NCBI RefSeq assembly: GCF_003814875.1
Contig: NZ_RKQF01000001.1
Location: forward strand, 7,998,001-8,062,000
From: Streptomyces sp. Ag109_O5-1
Lineage (GTDB): Bacteria; Actinomycetota; Actinomycetes; Streptomycetales; Streptomycetaceae
Direction of reading: 5' to 3'
DNA length: 64,000 nucleotides
Positions 41,710-50,542 of this stretch are shown piece after piece. The position numbers were made by a program, and so were the translations under genes. The notes beneath the pieces were generated by a model that did not search any database, had not been told where the DNA came from, and saw nothing but the letters and a program-made list of their open reading frames with translations. How positions within the stretch are numbered: position 1 is the first letter of the stretch; each line of letters starts with the position of its first letter.

Positions 41710-44430
41710 GTGTCGGAAAACAAAGAACCCCACGTAGCGAAGCTCGTCTACGACTTCACCGAGGGAAACAAGGACCTCAAGGACCTCCTGGGTGGCAAGG
41801 GTGCGAACCTCGCCGAGATGACCAACCTGGGGCTCCCCGTTCCCCCGGGCTTCACCATCACGACCGAAGCCTGCAAGGTCTACCTCGACAGCGGCGAGGA
41901 GCCGACGGCACTGCGTGACGAGGTGAGTGCGCACCTCGACGCTCTCGAAGCGCGGATGGGCAAGAAGCTCGGCCAGGCCGACAACCCGCTGCTGGTCTCG
42001 GTCCGCTCCGGTGCCAAGTTCTCCATGCCCGGCATGATGGACACGGTCCTGAACATCGGCCTGTCCGACAAGTCCGTGCAGGGCCTGGCCAAGCAGGCAG
42101 GCGACGACCGCTTCGCGTGGGACTCCTACCGCCGCCTCATCCAGATGTTCGGCAAGACGGTCCTGGGCGTCGACGGCGAGCTCTTCGAGGAGGCCCTGGA
42201 CGCGGCGAAGGACGCCAAGAAGGTCACCGTCGACACGGACCTGGAGGCGGCCGACCTCAAGAAGCTGGTCACCAAGTTCAAGAAGATCGTCAAGACCGAG
42301 GCCGGCCGGGACTTCCCGCAGGACCCGCGCGAGCAGATGGACCTCGCGATCCGCGCGGTCTTCGAGTCCTGGAACACCGACCGCGCCAAGCTCTACCGCC
42401 GCCAGGAGCGCATCCCCGGCGACCTCGGTACGGCCGTCAACATCTGTTCGATGGTCTTCGGCAACCTGGGCCCGGACTCCGGCACGGGCGTCGCCTTCAC
42501 CCGCGACCCCGCCTCCGGCCACCAGGGCGTCTACGGCGACTACCTCCAGAACGCCCAGGGCGAGGACGTGGTCGCGGGCATCCGCAACACGGTCCCGCTC
42601 GCCGAGCTGGAGCAGATCGACAAGAAGTCGTACGACCAGCTGATGCAGATCATGGAGACGCTGGAGAACCACTACAAGGACCTCTGCGACATCGAGTTCA
42701 CGATCGAGCGCGGTCAGCTGTGGATGCTCCAGACGCGCGTCGGCAAGCGCACGGCGGGCGCGGCCTTCCGGATCGCCACCCAGCTCGTGGACCAGGGCCT
42801 GATCGACGAGACCGAGGCGCTACAGCGCGTCACGGGCGCCCAGCTCGCCCAGCTGATGTTCCCCCGCTTCGACGAGCAGGCGAAGACCCAGCAGGTCGGC
42901 CGCGGCATCGCGGCGTCGCCCGGCGCGGCGGTCGGCAAGGCGGTCTTCGACTCGTACACCGCCGTGAAGTGGTCCCGTTCGGGCGAGAAGGTCATCCTGG
43001 TCCGCCGCGAGACCAACCCCGACGACCTGGACGGCATGATCGCCGCCGAAGGCATCCTGACCTCCCGCGGCGGCAAGACCTCCCACGCGGCCGTGGTCGC
43101 CCGCGGCATGGGCAAGACGTGCGTGTGCGGCGCGGAGGAGCTGGAGGTCGACACCAAGCGCCGCCGGATGACGGTCCCGGGCGGCCATGTGGTCGAGGAG
43201 GGCGACGTCATCTCCATCGACGGCTCCTCGGGCAAGGTCTACCTGGGCGAGGTCCCGGTGGTCCCGTCCCCCGTCGTCGAGTACTTCGAGGGCCGGATGC
43301 ACGCGGGCGCCCAGGACGCCGACGAACTCGTCGAGGCGGTCCACCGCATCATGGCGTTCGCGGACCGCAAGCGCCGGCTGCGCGTGCGCGCCAACGCCGA
43401 CAACGCCGAGGACGCGCTGCGGGCCCGCCGCTTCGGCGCCCAGGGCATCGGCCTGTGCCGTACCGAGCACATGTTCCTCGGCGACCGCCGCGAGCTGGTG
43501 GAACGCCTGATCCTGGCGGACACGGAGGAGGAGCGCGAGGAGAGCCTGAGCGCCCTGCTCCCGCTCCAGAAGAAGGACTTCGTCGAGCTCTTCTCGGCGA
43601 TGGACGGCCTCCCGGTGACGGTCCGTCTCCTGGACCCGCCGCTGCACGAGTTCCTCCCCGACATCACGGAACTCTCCGTCCGCGTGGCCCTGGCCGAGTC
43701 CCGCCAGGAGTCCCACGAGAACGACCTCCGCCTCCTCCAGGCGGTGCACCGCCTGCACGAGCAGAACCCGATGCTGGGCCTGCGCGGCGTACGCCTCGGC
43801 CTGGTCATCCCCGGCCTGTTCACGATGCAGGTCCGTGCGATCGCCGAGGCGGCGGCGGAACGCAAGAACGCCAAGGGCGACCCGCGCGCCGAGATCATGA
43901 TCCCCCTGGTCGGCACGGTCCAGGAGCTGGAGATCGTCCGCGAGGAAGCCGACCAGGTCATCGCGGAGGTGGAGGCGGCCACGGGTGTGAACCTGAAGCT
44001 GTCGATCGGCACGATGATCGAACTCCCGCGGGCCGCCCTGACGGCGGGCCAGATCGCGGAGGCGGCGGAGTTCTTCTCCTTCGGCACGAACGACCTCACT
44101 CAGACGGTCTGGGGCTTCAGCCGGGACGACGTGGAGGCCTCCTTCTTCACCGCGTACCTGGAGAAGGGCATCTTCGGCGTGTCGCCCTTCGAGACGATCG
44201 ACAAGGACGGCGTCGGCTCCCTGGTCGAGCTGGCGGCGAAGGCGGGCCGGGCTACCCGCCCGGACCTGAAGCTCGGCGTCTGCGGCGAGCACGGCGGCGA
44301 CCCGGAGTCCGTCCACTTCTTCCACGAGGTGGGCCTGGACTACGTCTCCTGCTCCCCGTTCCGCATCCCGGTGGCCCGCCTGGAGGCGGGCCGCGCGGCG
44401 ACGCAGTCGGCGGGCAGCGACCACCGCTGA
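41710..44430 (+). CDS. ppdK: Pyruvate, phosphate dikinase
   Basis: A 906-residue cytosolic enzyme interconverting pyruvate, ATP and phosphate with phosphoenolpyruvate, AMP and diphosphate. The N-terminal ATP-grasp part (LLGGKGANLAEMTNLGLPVPPGFTI, SVRSGAKFSMPGMMDTVLNIG, GTAVNICSMVFGNLG) is followed by the phosphohistidine domain GGKTSHAAVVARGMG with His459. The PEP-binding barrel has GIGLCRTEHMF, FFSFGTNDLTQTVWGFSRDD and the catalytic LGVCGEHGGDP near the C-terminus. GTG 41710 is chosen, with GAGGGAG about ten bases upstream. It is transcribed alone and followed by two strong hairpins. Confidence 0.94.
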   Translation: MSENKEPHVAKLVYDFTEGNKDLKDLLGGKGANLAEMTNLGLPVPPGFTITTEACKVYLDSGEEPTALRDEVSAHLDALEARMGKKLGQADNPLLVSVRSGAKFSMPGMMDTVLNIGLSDKSVQGLAKQAGDDRFAWDSYRRLIQMFGKTVLGVDGELFEEALDAAKDAKKVTVDTDLEAADLKKLVTKFKKIVKTEAGRDFPQDPREQMDLAIRAVFESWNTDRAKLYRRQERIPGDLGTAVNICSMVFGNLGPDSGTGVAFTRDPASGHQGVYGDYLQNAQGEDVVAGIRNTVPLAELEQIDKKSYDQLMQIMETLENHYKDLCDIEFTIERGQLWMLQTRVGKRTAGAAFRIATQLVDQGLIDETEALQRVTGAQLAQLMFPRFDEQAKTQQVGRGIAASPGAAVGKAVFDSYTAVKWSRSGEKVILVRRETNPDDLDGMIAAEGILTSRGGKTSHAAVVARGMGKTCVCGAEELEVDTKRRRMTVPGGHVVEEGDVISIDGSSGKVYLGEVPVVPSPVVEYFEGRMHAGAQDADELVEAVHRIMAFADRKRRLRVRANADNAEDALRARRFGAQGIGLCRTEHMFLGDRRELVERLILADTEEEREESLSALLPLQKKDFVELFSAMDGLPVTVRLLDPPLHEFLPDITELSVRVALAESRQESHENDLRLLQAVHRLHEQNPMLGLRGVRLGLVIPGLFTMQVRAIAEAAAERKNAKGDPRAEIMIPLVGTVQELEIVREEADQVIAEVEAATGVNLKLSIGTMIELPRAALTAGQIAEAAEFFSFGTNDLTQTVWGFSRDDVEASFFTAYLEKGIFGVSPFETIDKDGVGSLVELAAKAGRATRPDLKLGVCGEHGGDPESVHFFHEVGLDYVSCSPFRIPVARLEAGRAATQSAGSDHR

Positions 44431-44440
44431 CGTCTACCGA

Positions 44441-44470
44441 CGGGAGGCCGGCGACGAGCTCGGCCTCCCG
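44441..44470 (+). terminator. Terminator hairpin after ppdK
   Basis: CGGGAGGCCG (44441-44450) and CGGCCTCCCG (44461-44470) pair perfectly over a ten-base loop, 11 bases after the stop. Confidence 0.75.
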
Positions 44471-44541
44471 CCGCGAACCCCGGGTCCGCCGTCCGTCCCC
44501 GACCCTCAAGACCGATGGACGGCGGCCCCGGCACGCAAGAG

Positions 44542-44574
44542 AGGGGCGGCACCCTGTGCGGGGGTGCCGCCCCT
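44542..44574. terminator. Second terminator hairpin, between ppdK and the convergent ATPase gene
   Basis: AGGGGCGGCACC (44542-44553) and GGTGCCGCCCCT (44563-44574) form a perfect 12-bp stem with a nine-base loop. It can serve the convergent gene ending at 44629 as well as ppdK. Confidence 0.75.
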
Positions 44575-44628
44575 TCGTGCGTCAGCTGGAGGGGCTGGCA
44601 CGTGGTGTCGTCGGGGGACGGGGGGTGG

Positions 44629-46074
44629 TCAGCGCCGGGGTTCGGTTTCCGCTCCCCCTCTGCGCCAGGCACCGAGCAGTTCCTCGGGGCCGTACGCCGC
44701 CTGGAGTCCGGAGCAGGCGATCCCGCTGCGGGAGACCGCCACGAGCGGTACCGGGTCGTCGGTGATCGCCGCCCGGTGCTTCTGCAGTGCGGCCAGGTCG
44801 TGGCTGTCGAAGGTGGAGTTCTCCAGCCACTTGACCGAGCCGAGGAAGAGCAACTTCTTGGCCATCGGCTGCCGGTCGGCGCCCACCAGGTCGATTTCCA
44901 CGTCGTTGCTGCGGGTCCAGTAGCCGCCGATCGCCGGGACGGCGGGCAGGGCCCCGTCGGGCAGGAGGCGGGCGAGGGATTCCCGGACCAGGGGCTCGAT
45001 CGCGCGGCCACGCCAGCTCGTCCACCGCTCCTTGATCCGGCTCAGTGTGAGATCTCCCCGCATCCGCTCGATCTCCGCCATGTGCGGATCCAGGAACGCG
45101 AGCCAGAAGCGCAGGTAGGGGTCGGCCACCCGGTAGCGGCGCTCCTTCGACGGCCTCAGCGAGAGCGGCAGCTCGGCTGCCACGACCCGTTTCCCGGTCA
45201 GGACGTCGGTGGCCCGGGTGAGCGAGGTGTGGGCGATGCCGCCGGCCGCGCGAGCGATGTTGGTGAACGTCCGCTCCCCGGATCCGATGGCTCGCAAGAC
45301 CTCCCTGCTCATCGCCTGCGGTGGAAACTCCGCGGCCAGTGAGCGCTCGGCGGAGACCAGCAGTGCGGAGATCGGGTTGTCCAGAGAGTCGCGGAGGAAC
45401 TCCCAGACATCCGCTCCGGCCCGCCACTCGGCGCAGATCAGGGGGAGCCCCCCGGTGATCAGCGCGGCGTCGAACGCGGCCGACGGGGACAGGCCGAGCA
45501 TCTCACCGATGTCGGCCGGGTTCAGCGGCCCCACGACCATTTCCCGCCCCCGCTGGTGGAAGGGGCGGTCGTAGCTGTTCAGCGCCTCCATCATCGACAG
45601 GTCGGACCCGACCAGGAGGAGAAGCACCGGCTTCCGGCTGAGCAGCCGGTCCCATGCCCGCTGCAACATGCCCTCGAAGGCGTCGATGCGGTCCATGAGA
45701 TACGGGACCTCGTCGATGACGACCACACTCGGGCTGTCGTCCGGCAGGATCTCCGCGAGCAGCCTGAATGCCGCATTCCACTGTTCCGGGGTCTCCTCGG
45801 CGAACAGTCCCCGCTCCGGCAGGGTGGATCTGGCAACGGCGTCGAGCAACTCCGTCAGCTCGTCCTGTGCCGTACCGCCCGCCGCGGTGAAGAAGAGGTA
45901 CGGCGTCTCGGTCCGCCGGAGAAACTCCTCGACGAGGCTGGACTTGCCGACCCGCCGCCTTCCTCGCATGAGGATGCACTGCCCCGGTTCCGCGGACCCG
46001 ACGGTCTCGGCAACCGCCTGGAAGGCGTTGCCGAGAACGCTCAGCTCGCGGTCCCGCCCGATGAAACGACGCAC
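44629..46074 (-). CDS. ATPase of the archaeal/DUF234 type with C-terminal nuclease-like domain
   Basis: A 481-residue protein. Residues 1-230 are an AAA-type ATPase: FIGRDRELSVLGNAFQ, Walker A MRGRRRVGKSSLVEEFL, Walker B SVVVIDEVPYLMDR and sensor LLLLVGSDLSMM. A helix-turn-helix like region follows (REVLRAIGSGERTFTNIAR). The C-terminal domain (SNDVEIDLVGADRQPMAKKL, LFLGSVKWLE) keeps the D...K pattern of PD-(D/E)XK folds, as is usual for this family. GTG 46074 is preceded by GGGAGG. It stands alone with a strong palindrome in its promoter. Its role is unknown; mobile-element or defence functions have been suggested for some relatives. Confidence 0.75.
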   Translation of the reverse strand: MRRFIGRDRELSVLGNAFQAVAETVGSAEPGQCILMRGRRRVGKSSLVEEFLRRTETPYLFFTAAGGTAQDELTELLDAVARSTLPERGLFAEETPEQWNAAFRLLAEILPDDSPSVVVIDEVPYLMDRIDAFEGMLQRAWDRLLSRKPVLLLLVGSDLSMMEALNSYDRPFHQRGREMVVGPLNPADIGEMLGLSPSAAFDAALITGGLPLICAEWRAGADVWEFLRDSLDNPISALLVSAERSLAAEFPPQAMSREVLRAIGSGERTFTNIARAAGGIAHTSLTRATDVLTGKRVVAAELPLSLRPSKERRYRVADPYLRFWLAFLDPHMAEIERMRGDLTLSRIKERWTSWRGRAIEPLVRESLARLLPDGALPAVPAIGGYWTRSNDVEIDLVGADRQPMAKKLLFLGSVKWLENSTFDSHDLAALQKHRAAITDDPVPLVAVSRSGIACSGLQAAYGPEELLGAWRRGGAETEPRR

Positions 46075-46093
46075 AGCAAGCCTCCCGGGAGTA

Positions 46094-46115
46094 ATAGTAT
46101 CGACAGGGATACTAT
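46094..46115 (-). promoter_or_regulatory. Operator-like palindrome before the ATPase gene
   Basis: ATAGTATC (46094-46101) and GATACTAT (46108-46115) are a perfect 8-bp inverted repeat around six bases. A further GATACC half-site follows at 46123-46128. It starts 20 bases before the start codon and is far more AT-rich than its surroundings. Confidence 0.6.
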
Positions 46116-46192
46116 CGCCACCGATACCATCTTTCTCCGGATGCGGAAGGCGGCCGAGGGGGCGCGCCGTGCCCTGAGAGTGCCCTGCGAGG

Positions 46193-46417
46193 TCAGCTGC
46201 CGGTCTGCGGCCCCCAGCGCTCGGGTCCCACTCCGCGCCAGTCGATCCACGGCGCGTCGGCCACCTCCGCCGGATCGATCTCCAGTCCGGCCCGGCGGAG
46301 GAACTCGGCGACGTCGGCCACGTTGTGGGCCAGGCCGAGGATCTCGCCGTCCACGCGTACCCGCCGGCCGCCGGTGGGCGACGGCGGATGGATGGTCACG
46401 CGTATCGGTCCGGACAT
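46193..46417 (-). CDS. Small conserved hypothetical protein
   Basis: A 74-residue protein from ATG 46417. SGPIRVTIHPPSPTGGRRVRV is followed by DGEILGLAHNVADVAEFLRRAGL and ends in WIDWRGVGPERWG. I recognise this as a small protein found throughout streptomycetes without a known function. The compact strand-helix pattern suggests a soluble fold. Confidence 0.65.
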   Translation of the reverse strand: MSGPIRVTIHPPSPTGGRRVRVDGEILGLAHNVADVAEFLRRAGLEIDPAEVADAPWIDWRGVGPERWGPQTGS

Positions 46418-46461
46418 GCCTTCAGGATCATCCGGGACATGCGGCCCCGCACTCCAGCCCG

Positions 46462-46695
46462 TCATCGGAGCAGCCGCCCGCTCGTGTCCCCGCCCGGTCG
46501 TCCGAGAGCACGGAGTTCCCACCACACCGCCGGGCTCGGGCGCCGTCGTTGCCAGTAGGGATGGAAGAAGAGCTGAGCCGACAGCCGGTACAGGCGTCGG
46601 CGCAGCTCGGTCCGGCCGGGCTGCTCGGCGAGCTGCCGGTAGGTGGCACTCCACTCCTGTTGCGCCTGGGTCAGGTCCGCGGGAAACGGTCGCAT
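46462..46695 (-). CDS. Small conserved hypothetical protein
   Basis: A 77-residue protein from ATG 46695, rich in Arg, Trp and Leu: FPADLTQAQQEWSATYRQLA, then LRRRLYRLSAQLFFHPYWQR, and WWELRALGR. It is helical with amphipathic spacing. It lies 44 bases upstream of the preceding small gene on the same strand, so the two may be cotranscribed. Function unknown. Confidence 0.55.
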   Translation of the reverse strand: MRPFPADLTQAQQEWSATYRQLAEQPGRTELRRRLYRLSAQLFFHPYWQRRRPSPAVWWELRALGRPGGDTSGRLLR

Positions 46696-46760
46696 GACCG
46701 GATTCAAGCATGTGTTCGATTTTTGAGGCCACTGCGGAAGCCGTAGAGAGTCGGTGGCTG

Positions 46761-47555
46761 TCAGAGCAGGCCGAGGTCGTCGAGTTCCTTGTACAGGTCG
46801 GCGCGGGGGGAGCCGGCGGGCGTCCGCGGGGTGGTGCCCGCCGTCGTCCGGGCGGTGCCGGCCGTCGTCGGGACGGTGGCGTCGCCGGTGGCGGTCCGGG
46901 TGTGGCGGTCGCGGAAGAGCCAGGCTCCGGCCAGGCCGCCGAGCAGACCGCCGAGGTGGCCGAGCCAGCTCACGCCCGGTGTGCCGGGGACGGCCACCGT
47001 GAGGAGGTATGCGAAGGAGGCGCCCATGACGATCCCGACCAGCGTGTCGATCAGATGCCGGTCGAAGAGGCCCCGTACGACGACGTAACCGAAGTACCCG
47101 AAGATCAGGCCGCTGGCGCCGACCGTCGCCACATCGTCCCGCTCGAAGAACCACACCACGACACCGCTGCTCAGTGCGATCAGCAGGGTCAGCCCGAGGA
47201 ACCGCACCACCCCTCGGTAGGCGGCGAGGAAACCGAAGACGAACAGGGGGCCGGAGTTGCTCTCGATGTGCGCCCAGCTCCAGTGCAGCAGCGGGGCGAC
47301 CAGGATGTCGGGCAGTGTGCCGACGTCGCCGGAGACCACCGCGTAGTCCCGTGAGAGGGCGTAGTGGTCGGCGTAGTTGGCGAGCTGTACGAGCCAGACG
47401 ACCGCGAGCAGTGCGAACATCACGAAGAACGCCTTCCGCGCCTCCGCGATCAGCTGCTCGGGACCGGCCGTCGTCCCGCCGGTCCGGTCCCTGTTCCGCA
47501 CCCCGGTCCGGTCCCTGTTCCGCACCCCGGTCCGGTCCCTGTGCTGCGGCCCCAT
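46761..47555 (-). CDS. Rhomboid family intramembrane serine protease
   Basis: A 264-residue membrane protein with six helices. The catalytic serine is in GASGLIFGYFGY and the partner histidine in WLGHLGGLLGGLAGAWLF. A WSWAHIESNSGPLF stretch fits the rhomboid L1/H2 region. It has a cytoplasmic N-terminus of about 40 residues, largely built of RDRTGVRN repeats, and a Thr-rich C-terminal tail. It cleaves membrane proteins within the bilayer; the substrate is unknown. The Lrp-family gene starts just upstream on the same strand. Confidence 0.85.
   Translation of the reverse strand: MGPQHRDRTGVRNRDRTGVRNRDRTGGTTAGPEQLIAEARKAFFVMFALLAVVWLVQLANYADHYALSRDYAVVSGDVGTLPDILVAPLLHWSWAHIESNSGPLFVFGFLAAYRGVVRFLGLTLLIALSSGVVVWFFERDDVATVGASGLIFGYFGYVVVRGLFDRHLIDTLVGIVMGASFAYLLTVAVPGTPGVSWLGHLGGLLGGLAGAWLFRDRHTRTATGDATVPTTAGTARTTAGTTPRTPAGSPRADLYKELDDLGLL
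47481..47544 (-). repeat. 24-bp tandem repeat in the rhomboid 5' coding region
   Basis: Two full copies (47481-47504, 47505-47528) and a partial third (from 47529) of a 24-bp unit beginning GGTCCGGTCCCTGTTCCGCA encode RNRDRTGV repeats. Copy-number changes would preserve the frame. Confidence 0.75.
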
Positions 47556-47568
47556 GGCAGGCTCCCCC

Positions 47569-48762
47569 TCAGACGGATTCCACGTCCCCACCACGGCGCA
47601 CTTTACGACAGCCCGGCGGATCCGGCCGGGGGCCGTTCGCCGGCTCCGCCCACAGGTCCGCCGGTACGACCCCGACGGACCGGCCGTGGGCGTCCAGGAG
47701 GCGGCCGAGGAGTTTGTCCTGGCGCAGGGTGACGACCCGGTCGGCGATGTCCAGAGCCGGGTGGGCCGTGGCCAGTTGGGTCTCCAGCCGGAGGATGTCG
47801 CCGAGCGAGTGCAGGGTGGCCTGGACGACGAGGTTCTGCGGGCCGCTGACGGCGGCGCAGTTGCGGGTCTCGGGGAGGTGGATGAGGGACTGGCCGATGT
47901 CGGGGAGGTCGGCGGGCGGGACCTTGGCCCAGAAGGTGACGGCGACCGGCCAGCCGCTCAGCGGGCGGGCGAAGTCGCAGCGGAAGCGGAGCAGACCGCG
48001 GCGGGTGAGCGCTTCGATGCGGCGTTTGGCGGTGGAGAGGCTGACGCCGAGGTCCCGTGCCAGAGTCTGGTGCGGCGCCCGGCCGTCCCGGGCGAGGCGG
48101 GTGACCAGGGCCCGGTCGACGGGGTTGATCTCGCCCAGGGCGCCGCGCGGGGTGTGCGCCGGGGACGGGGCCGTGAGCCGGGCGCGCTGGGCCGGAGTCA
48201 GGGCCGCGATACGCCAGTGGCCTCCCTCGGTGAACATGTGGGTGACGATCCGGGACTGGACGTCGGTGATGCCGGGCAGGCGCGGGAGCAGGTCGAGGGT
48301 GTAGCGGGACAGGGCCGGCAGGTCGCGGGTGGCGACCGTGGCGAGGATGTCGTGGCCCGTGGCCGTGCGCTCGATCGTGACCATGTGGGGGTGGGTGCTC
48401 AGGGCCCGGGCGACCTGGGCCGTGGTGCCCGGGGCGCAGTCGATCACGACGTACGCGACACAGATCTGTTCGAGCAGGCGTGGGCCGGGGGAGAAGCCCA
48501 CCCAGGCCGTGCCCTGCTCGGAGAGGCGGTGGAAGCGGCGGGCCACGGTGACCGGGTCGACGTCCAGGGCCCGCCCGAGCTCGGTCCAGGAGGCCCGCGG
48601 GCGCAGCTGCAGCGCGTTGATCAGCGCCAGCTCGTCCTCGCTGAGCGGGAGCGGGACCGGCGGTACGGCAGCATCCTGCGCCGCCTCGCCAGGTGAGCCA
48701 GAATCCTGCGTTTCGAAGCCGTCGCGCGCCACTCTCCCCTTGTGGACTTGCGGGGCCCGCAC
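47569..48762 (-). CDS. Lrp/AsnC-family regulator (duplicated type)
   Basis: The 397-residue protein contains two successive AsnC-type HTH plus effector halves. The first is LSEDELALINALQLRPRASW, ELGRALDVDPVTVARRFHRL. The second is NPVDRALVTRLARDGRAPHQ, LARDLGVSLSTAKRRIEALTR. Such double Lrp regulators usually control the divergent gene, here the FMN-dependent hydroxyacid oxidase at 48795, across a short shared gap. GTG 48762 is the longest start and GTG 48732 is an alternative. Confidence 0.85.
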   Translation of the reverse strand: MRAPQVHKGRVARDGFETQDSGSPGEAAQDAAVPPVPLPLSEDELALINALQLRPRASWTELGRALDVDPVTVARRFHRLSEQGTAWVGFSPGPRLLEQICVAYVVIDCAPGTTAQVARALSTHPHMVTIERTATGHDILATVATRDLPALSRYTLDLLPRLPGITDVQSRIVTHMFTEGGHWRIAALTPAQRARLTAPSPAHTPRGALGEINPVDRALVTRLARDGRAPHQTLARDLGVSLSTAKRRIEALTRRGLLRFRCDFARPLSGWPVAVTFWAKVPPADLPDIGQSLIHLPETRNCAAVSGPQNLVVQATLHSLGDILRLETQLATAHPALDIADRVVTLRQDKLLGRLLDAHGRSVGVVPADLWAEPANGPRPDPPGCRKVRRGGDVESV

Positions 48763-48794
48763 CCGGCGGGCCGGGGCTGAAGGAGGTCGGGATC

Positions 48795-49958
48795 ATGGCT
48801 TTCGCCGACTACCAGAACGAGATCTACCTCGACGGGCTGCGCGGGGTGGTGCCGCGGTTCCCGATGTCGTACGACGATCTGGAGCCGTTGGCCCAGGCCG
48901 CGATGCCCGCCTCGGTGCGTTCGTATGTCGCGGGCGGCGCGGGCGACGAGCGGACCCAGCGGGCCAATGTGAGCGCGTTCGAGCGGTGGGGGCTCGTGCC
49001 GCGCATGCTGGTGGGCGCCACGGACCGGGATCTGTCCGTCGACCTGTTCGGGATGCGGCTGGCCTCGCCGCTGTTCATGGCGCCGGTCGGGGTGATCGGG
49101 CTGTGCGCGCAGGACGGGCACGGCGATCTCGCCGTCGCCCGCGCCGCCGCGCGCACCGGCGTACCGATGGTCGCCTCCACACTGACCGTCGACCCGCTGG
49201 AGCAGGTCGCCGCCGAGTTCGGTGACACCCCGGGCTTCTTCCAGCTCTACACCCCCACCGACCGGGAGCTGGCCGAGAGCCTGGTCCACCGTGCCGAGAA
49301 GGCCGGGTTCAAGGGGATCGTCGTCACCCTGGACACCTGGATCACCGGCTGGCGGCCCCGGGACCTGAGCACCAGCAACTTCCCGCAGCTGCGCGGGAAC
49401 TGCCTGGCCAACTACACCAGCGACCCCGTCTTCCGCGCCCTCCTCGGCGGCCGGAGCCCCAAGGACGACCCGCAGGCCGCGGTCGTCCTGTGGGCGCGGA
49501 TCTTCGGCAACCCGCTCACCTGGGACGACCTGCCCTGGCTGCGCTCGATCACCGATCTGCCGCTGATCCTCAAGGGCATCTGCCACCCCGAGGACGTCCG
49601 CCGCGCCAAGGACGCCGGCGTGGACGGCGTCTACTGCTCCAACCACGGCGGCCGCCAGGCCAACGGCGGCCTGCCCGCCCTCGACGCGCTTCCCGGCGTG
49701 GTCGAGGCCGCCGACGGGATGCCGGTCCTCTTCGACTCCGGGGTCCGGACCGGCGCCGACATCGTCAAGGCCGTCGCGCTGGGCGCCACCGCCGTCGGCG
49801 TCGGCCGTCCCTACGCGTACGGTCTCGCGTACGGCGGTGAGGCCGGCCTCGTCCACATCCTGCGGGCGCTGCTCGCCGAGGCCGACCTGATCATGGCCGT
49901 CGACGGCTATCCGCGCCTCGCCGATCTCACGCCGGAGACGCTTCGGCGCGTTGCCTGA
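48795..49958 (+). CDS. FMN-dependent alpha-hydroxy-acid oxidase (lactate monooxygenase-like)
   Basis: A 387-residue enzyme of the glycolate oxidase / L-lactate dehydrogenase family. ADYQNEIYLDGLRGVVPRFP matches lactate 2-monooxygenase-like proteins. APVGVIGLCAQDGHGDLAVA, FQLYTPTDRE and LTLDTW-type strands follow, and the catalytic histidine is in YCSNHGGRQANGG with the FMN loop FDSGVRTGAD. AGGAGG at 48781-48786 precedes ATG 48795. Its likely substrate is lactate or another 2-hydroxy acid; regulation by the divergent Lrp protein is likely. Confidence 0.88.
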   Translation: MAFADYQNEIYLDGLRGVVPRFPMSYDDLEPLAQAAMPASVRSYVAGGAGDERTQRANVSAFERWGLVPRMLVGATDRDLSVDLFGMRLASPLFMAPVGVIGLCAQDGHGDLAVARAAARTGVPMVASTLTVDPLEQVAAEFGDTPGFFQLYTPTDRELAESLVHRAEKAGFKGIVVTLDTWITGWRPRDLSTSNFPQLRGNCLANYTSDPVFRALLGGRSPKDDPQAAVVLWARIFGNPLTWDDLPWLRSITDLPLILKGICHPEDVRRAKDAGVDGVYCSNHGGRQANGGLPALDALPGVVEAADGMPVLFDSGVRTGADIVKAVALGATAVGVGRPYAYGLAYGGEAGLVHILRALLAEADLIMAVDGYPRLADLTPETLRRVA

Positions 49959-50062
49959 CCGCGACCGCAGGTCCGACGGGGGCGCCGCGACCGGTGCCAC
50001 GACGCGCTCCGGACCGTCGGTCGGTGCCGGCCTCGACCGGTGCTACTACCCGTTCCGCGCCG

Positions 50063-50433
50063 TCAGTCGGTGGCGGCCGTGACCTTCTCCCAGCGGGCGT
50101 ACTCGTCCATCAGCTCGGCGAAGCGGCCGCGCACCATCTCCAGGCCGGCGGTGGCCACCGCCAGGTGCAGCGGGGGTTCGTCGGTGCCGGTGGCGTCGGC
50201 GACGGCCGCCATCGACCTGACGAGGTCGCCGCGCACCGCCCGCTCGATGCCGGCGGTGTCGGTGATGTCGAGGCGCGTGACCAGCACGTTGTCGAGGCCG
50301 GCGAAGGCCGGGTTGGCCTTGGCGGTGTGTCACGCATGGTGGCCGCGACGTTCCAGCCGCGCGCGGCGTACTCGAAGGTGAGCGCCTCGCCCATGCCGGT
50401 GGAAGCGCCTGTGATCAGAACGGTCTTGCTCAT
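50063..50433 (-). pseudogene. Short-chain dehydrogenase with frameshift and internal deletion
   Basis: ATG 50433 starts SKTVLITGASTGMGEALTFE and YAARGWNVAATMRDT, the NAD(P)-binding Rossmann start of an SDR. Near 50325 the frame changes, after which AKANPAFAGLDNVLVTRLDI and TDTAGIERAVR continue the protein. It then jumps to the family C-terminus (DEPPLHLAVATAGLEMVRGR, ending VTAATD). The NAG motif, the catalytic Ser, YxxxK and about 130 residues are missing. The gene cannot make a working enzyme. It is divergent from an apparently intact TetR gene. Confidence 0.75.
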
Positions 50434-50501
50434 GATGCTCTCTCTCGATGCTCTCTCGCGTGGGGCGGCCCTCGCTCGCACCCTCACTGCCAAACAGAAT
50501 C

Positions 50502-50514
50502 TACAAAACATGTA
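50502..50514. promoter_or_regulatory. Small dyad in the SDR-TetR divergent gap
   Basis: TACA and TGTA flank AAACA in an AT-rich stretch (CTACAAAACATGTATAG at 50501-50517). It is the only AT-rich symmetric site between the two starts and the likely TetR operator, though weak. Confidence 0.4.
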
Positions 50515-50542
50515 TAGCGTGCCCAGTTGGTATGGTGTGTGT

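Noticed and set aside
46418..46732. Upstream in-frame extension of the small gene at 46193
   Set aside because: The extension has no conserved sequence and overlaps the neighbouring small gene; ATG 46417 gives the conserved N-terminus.
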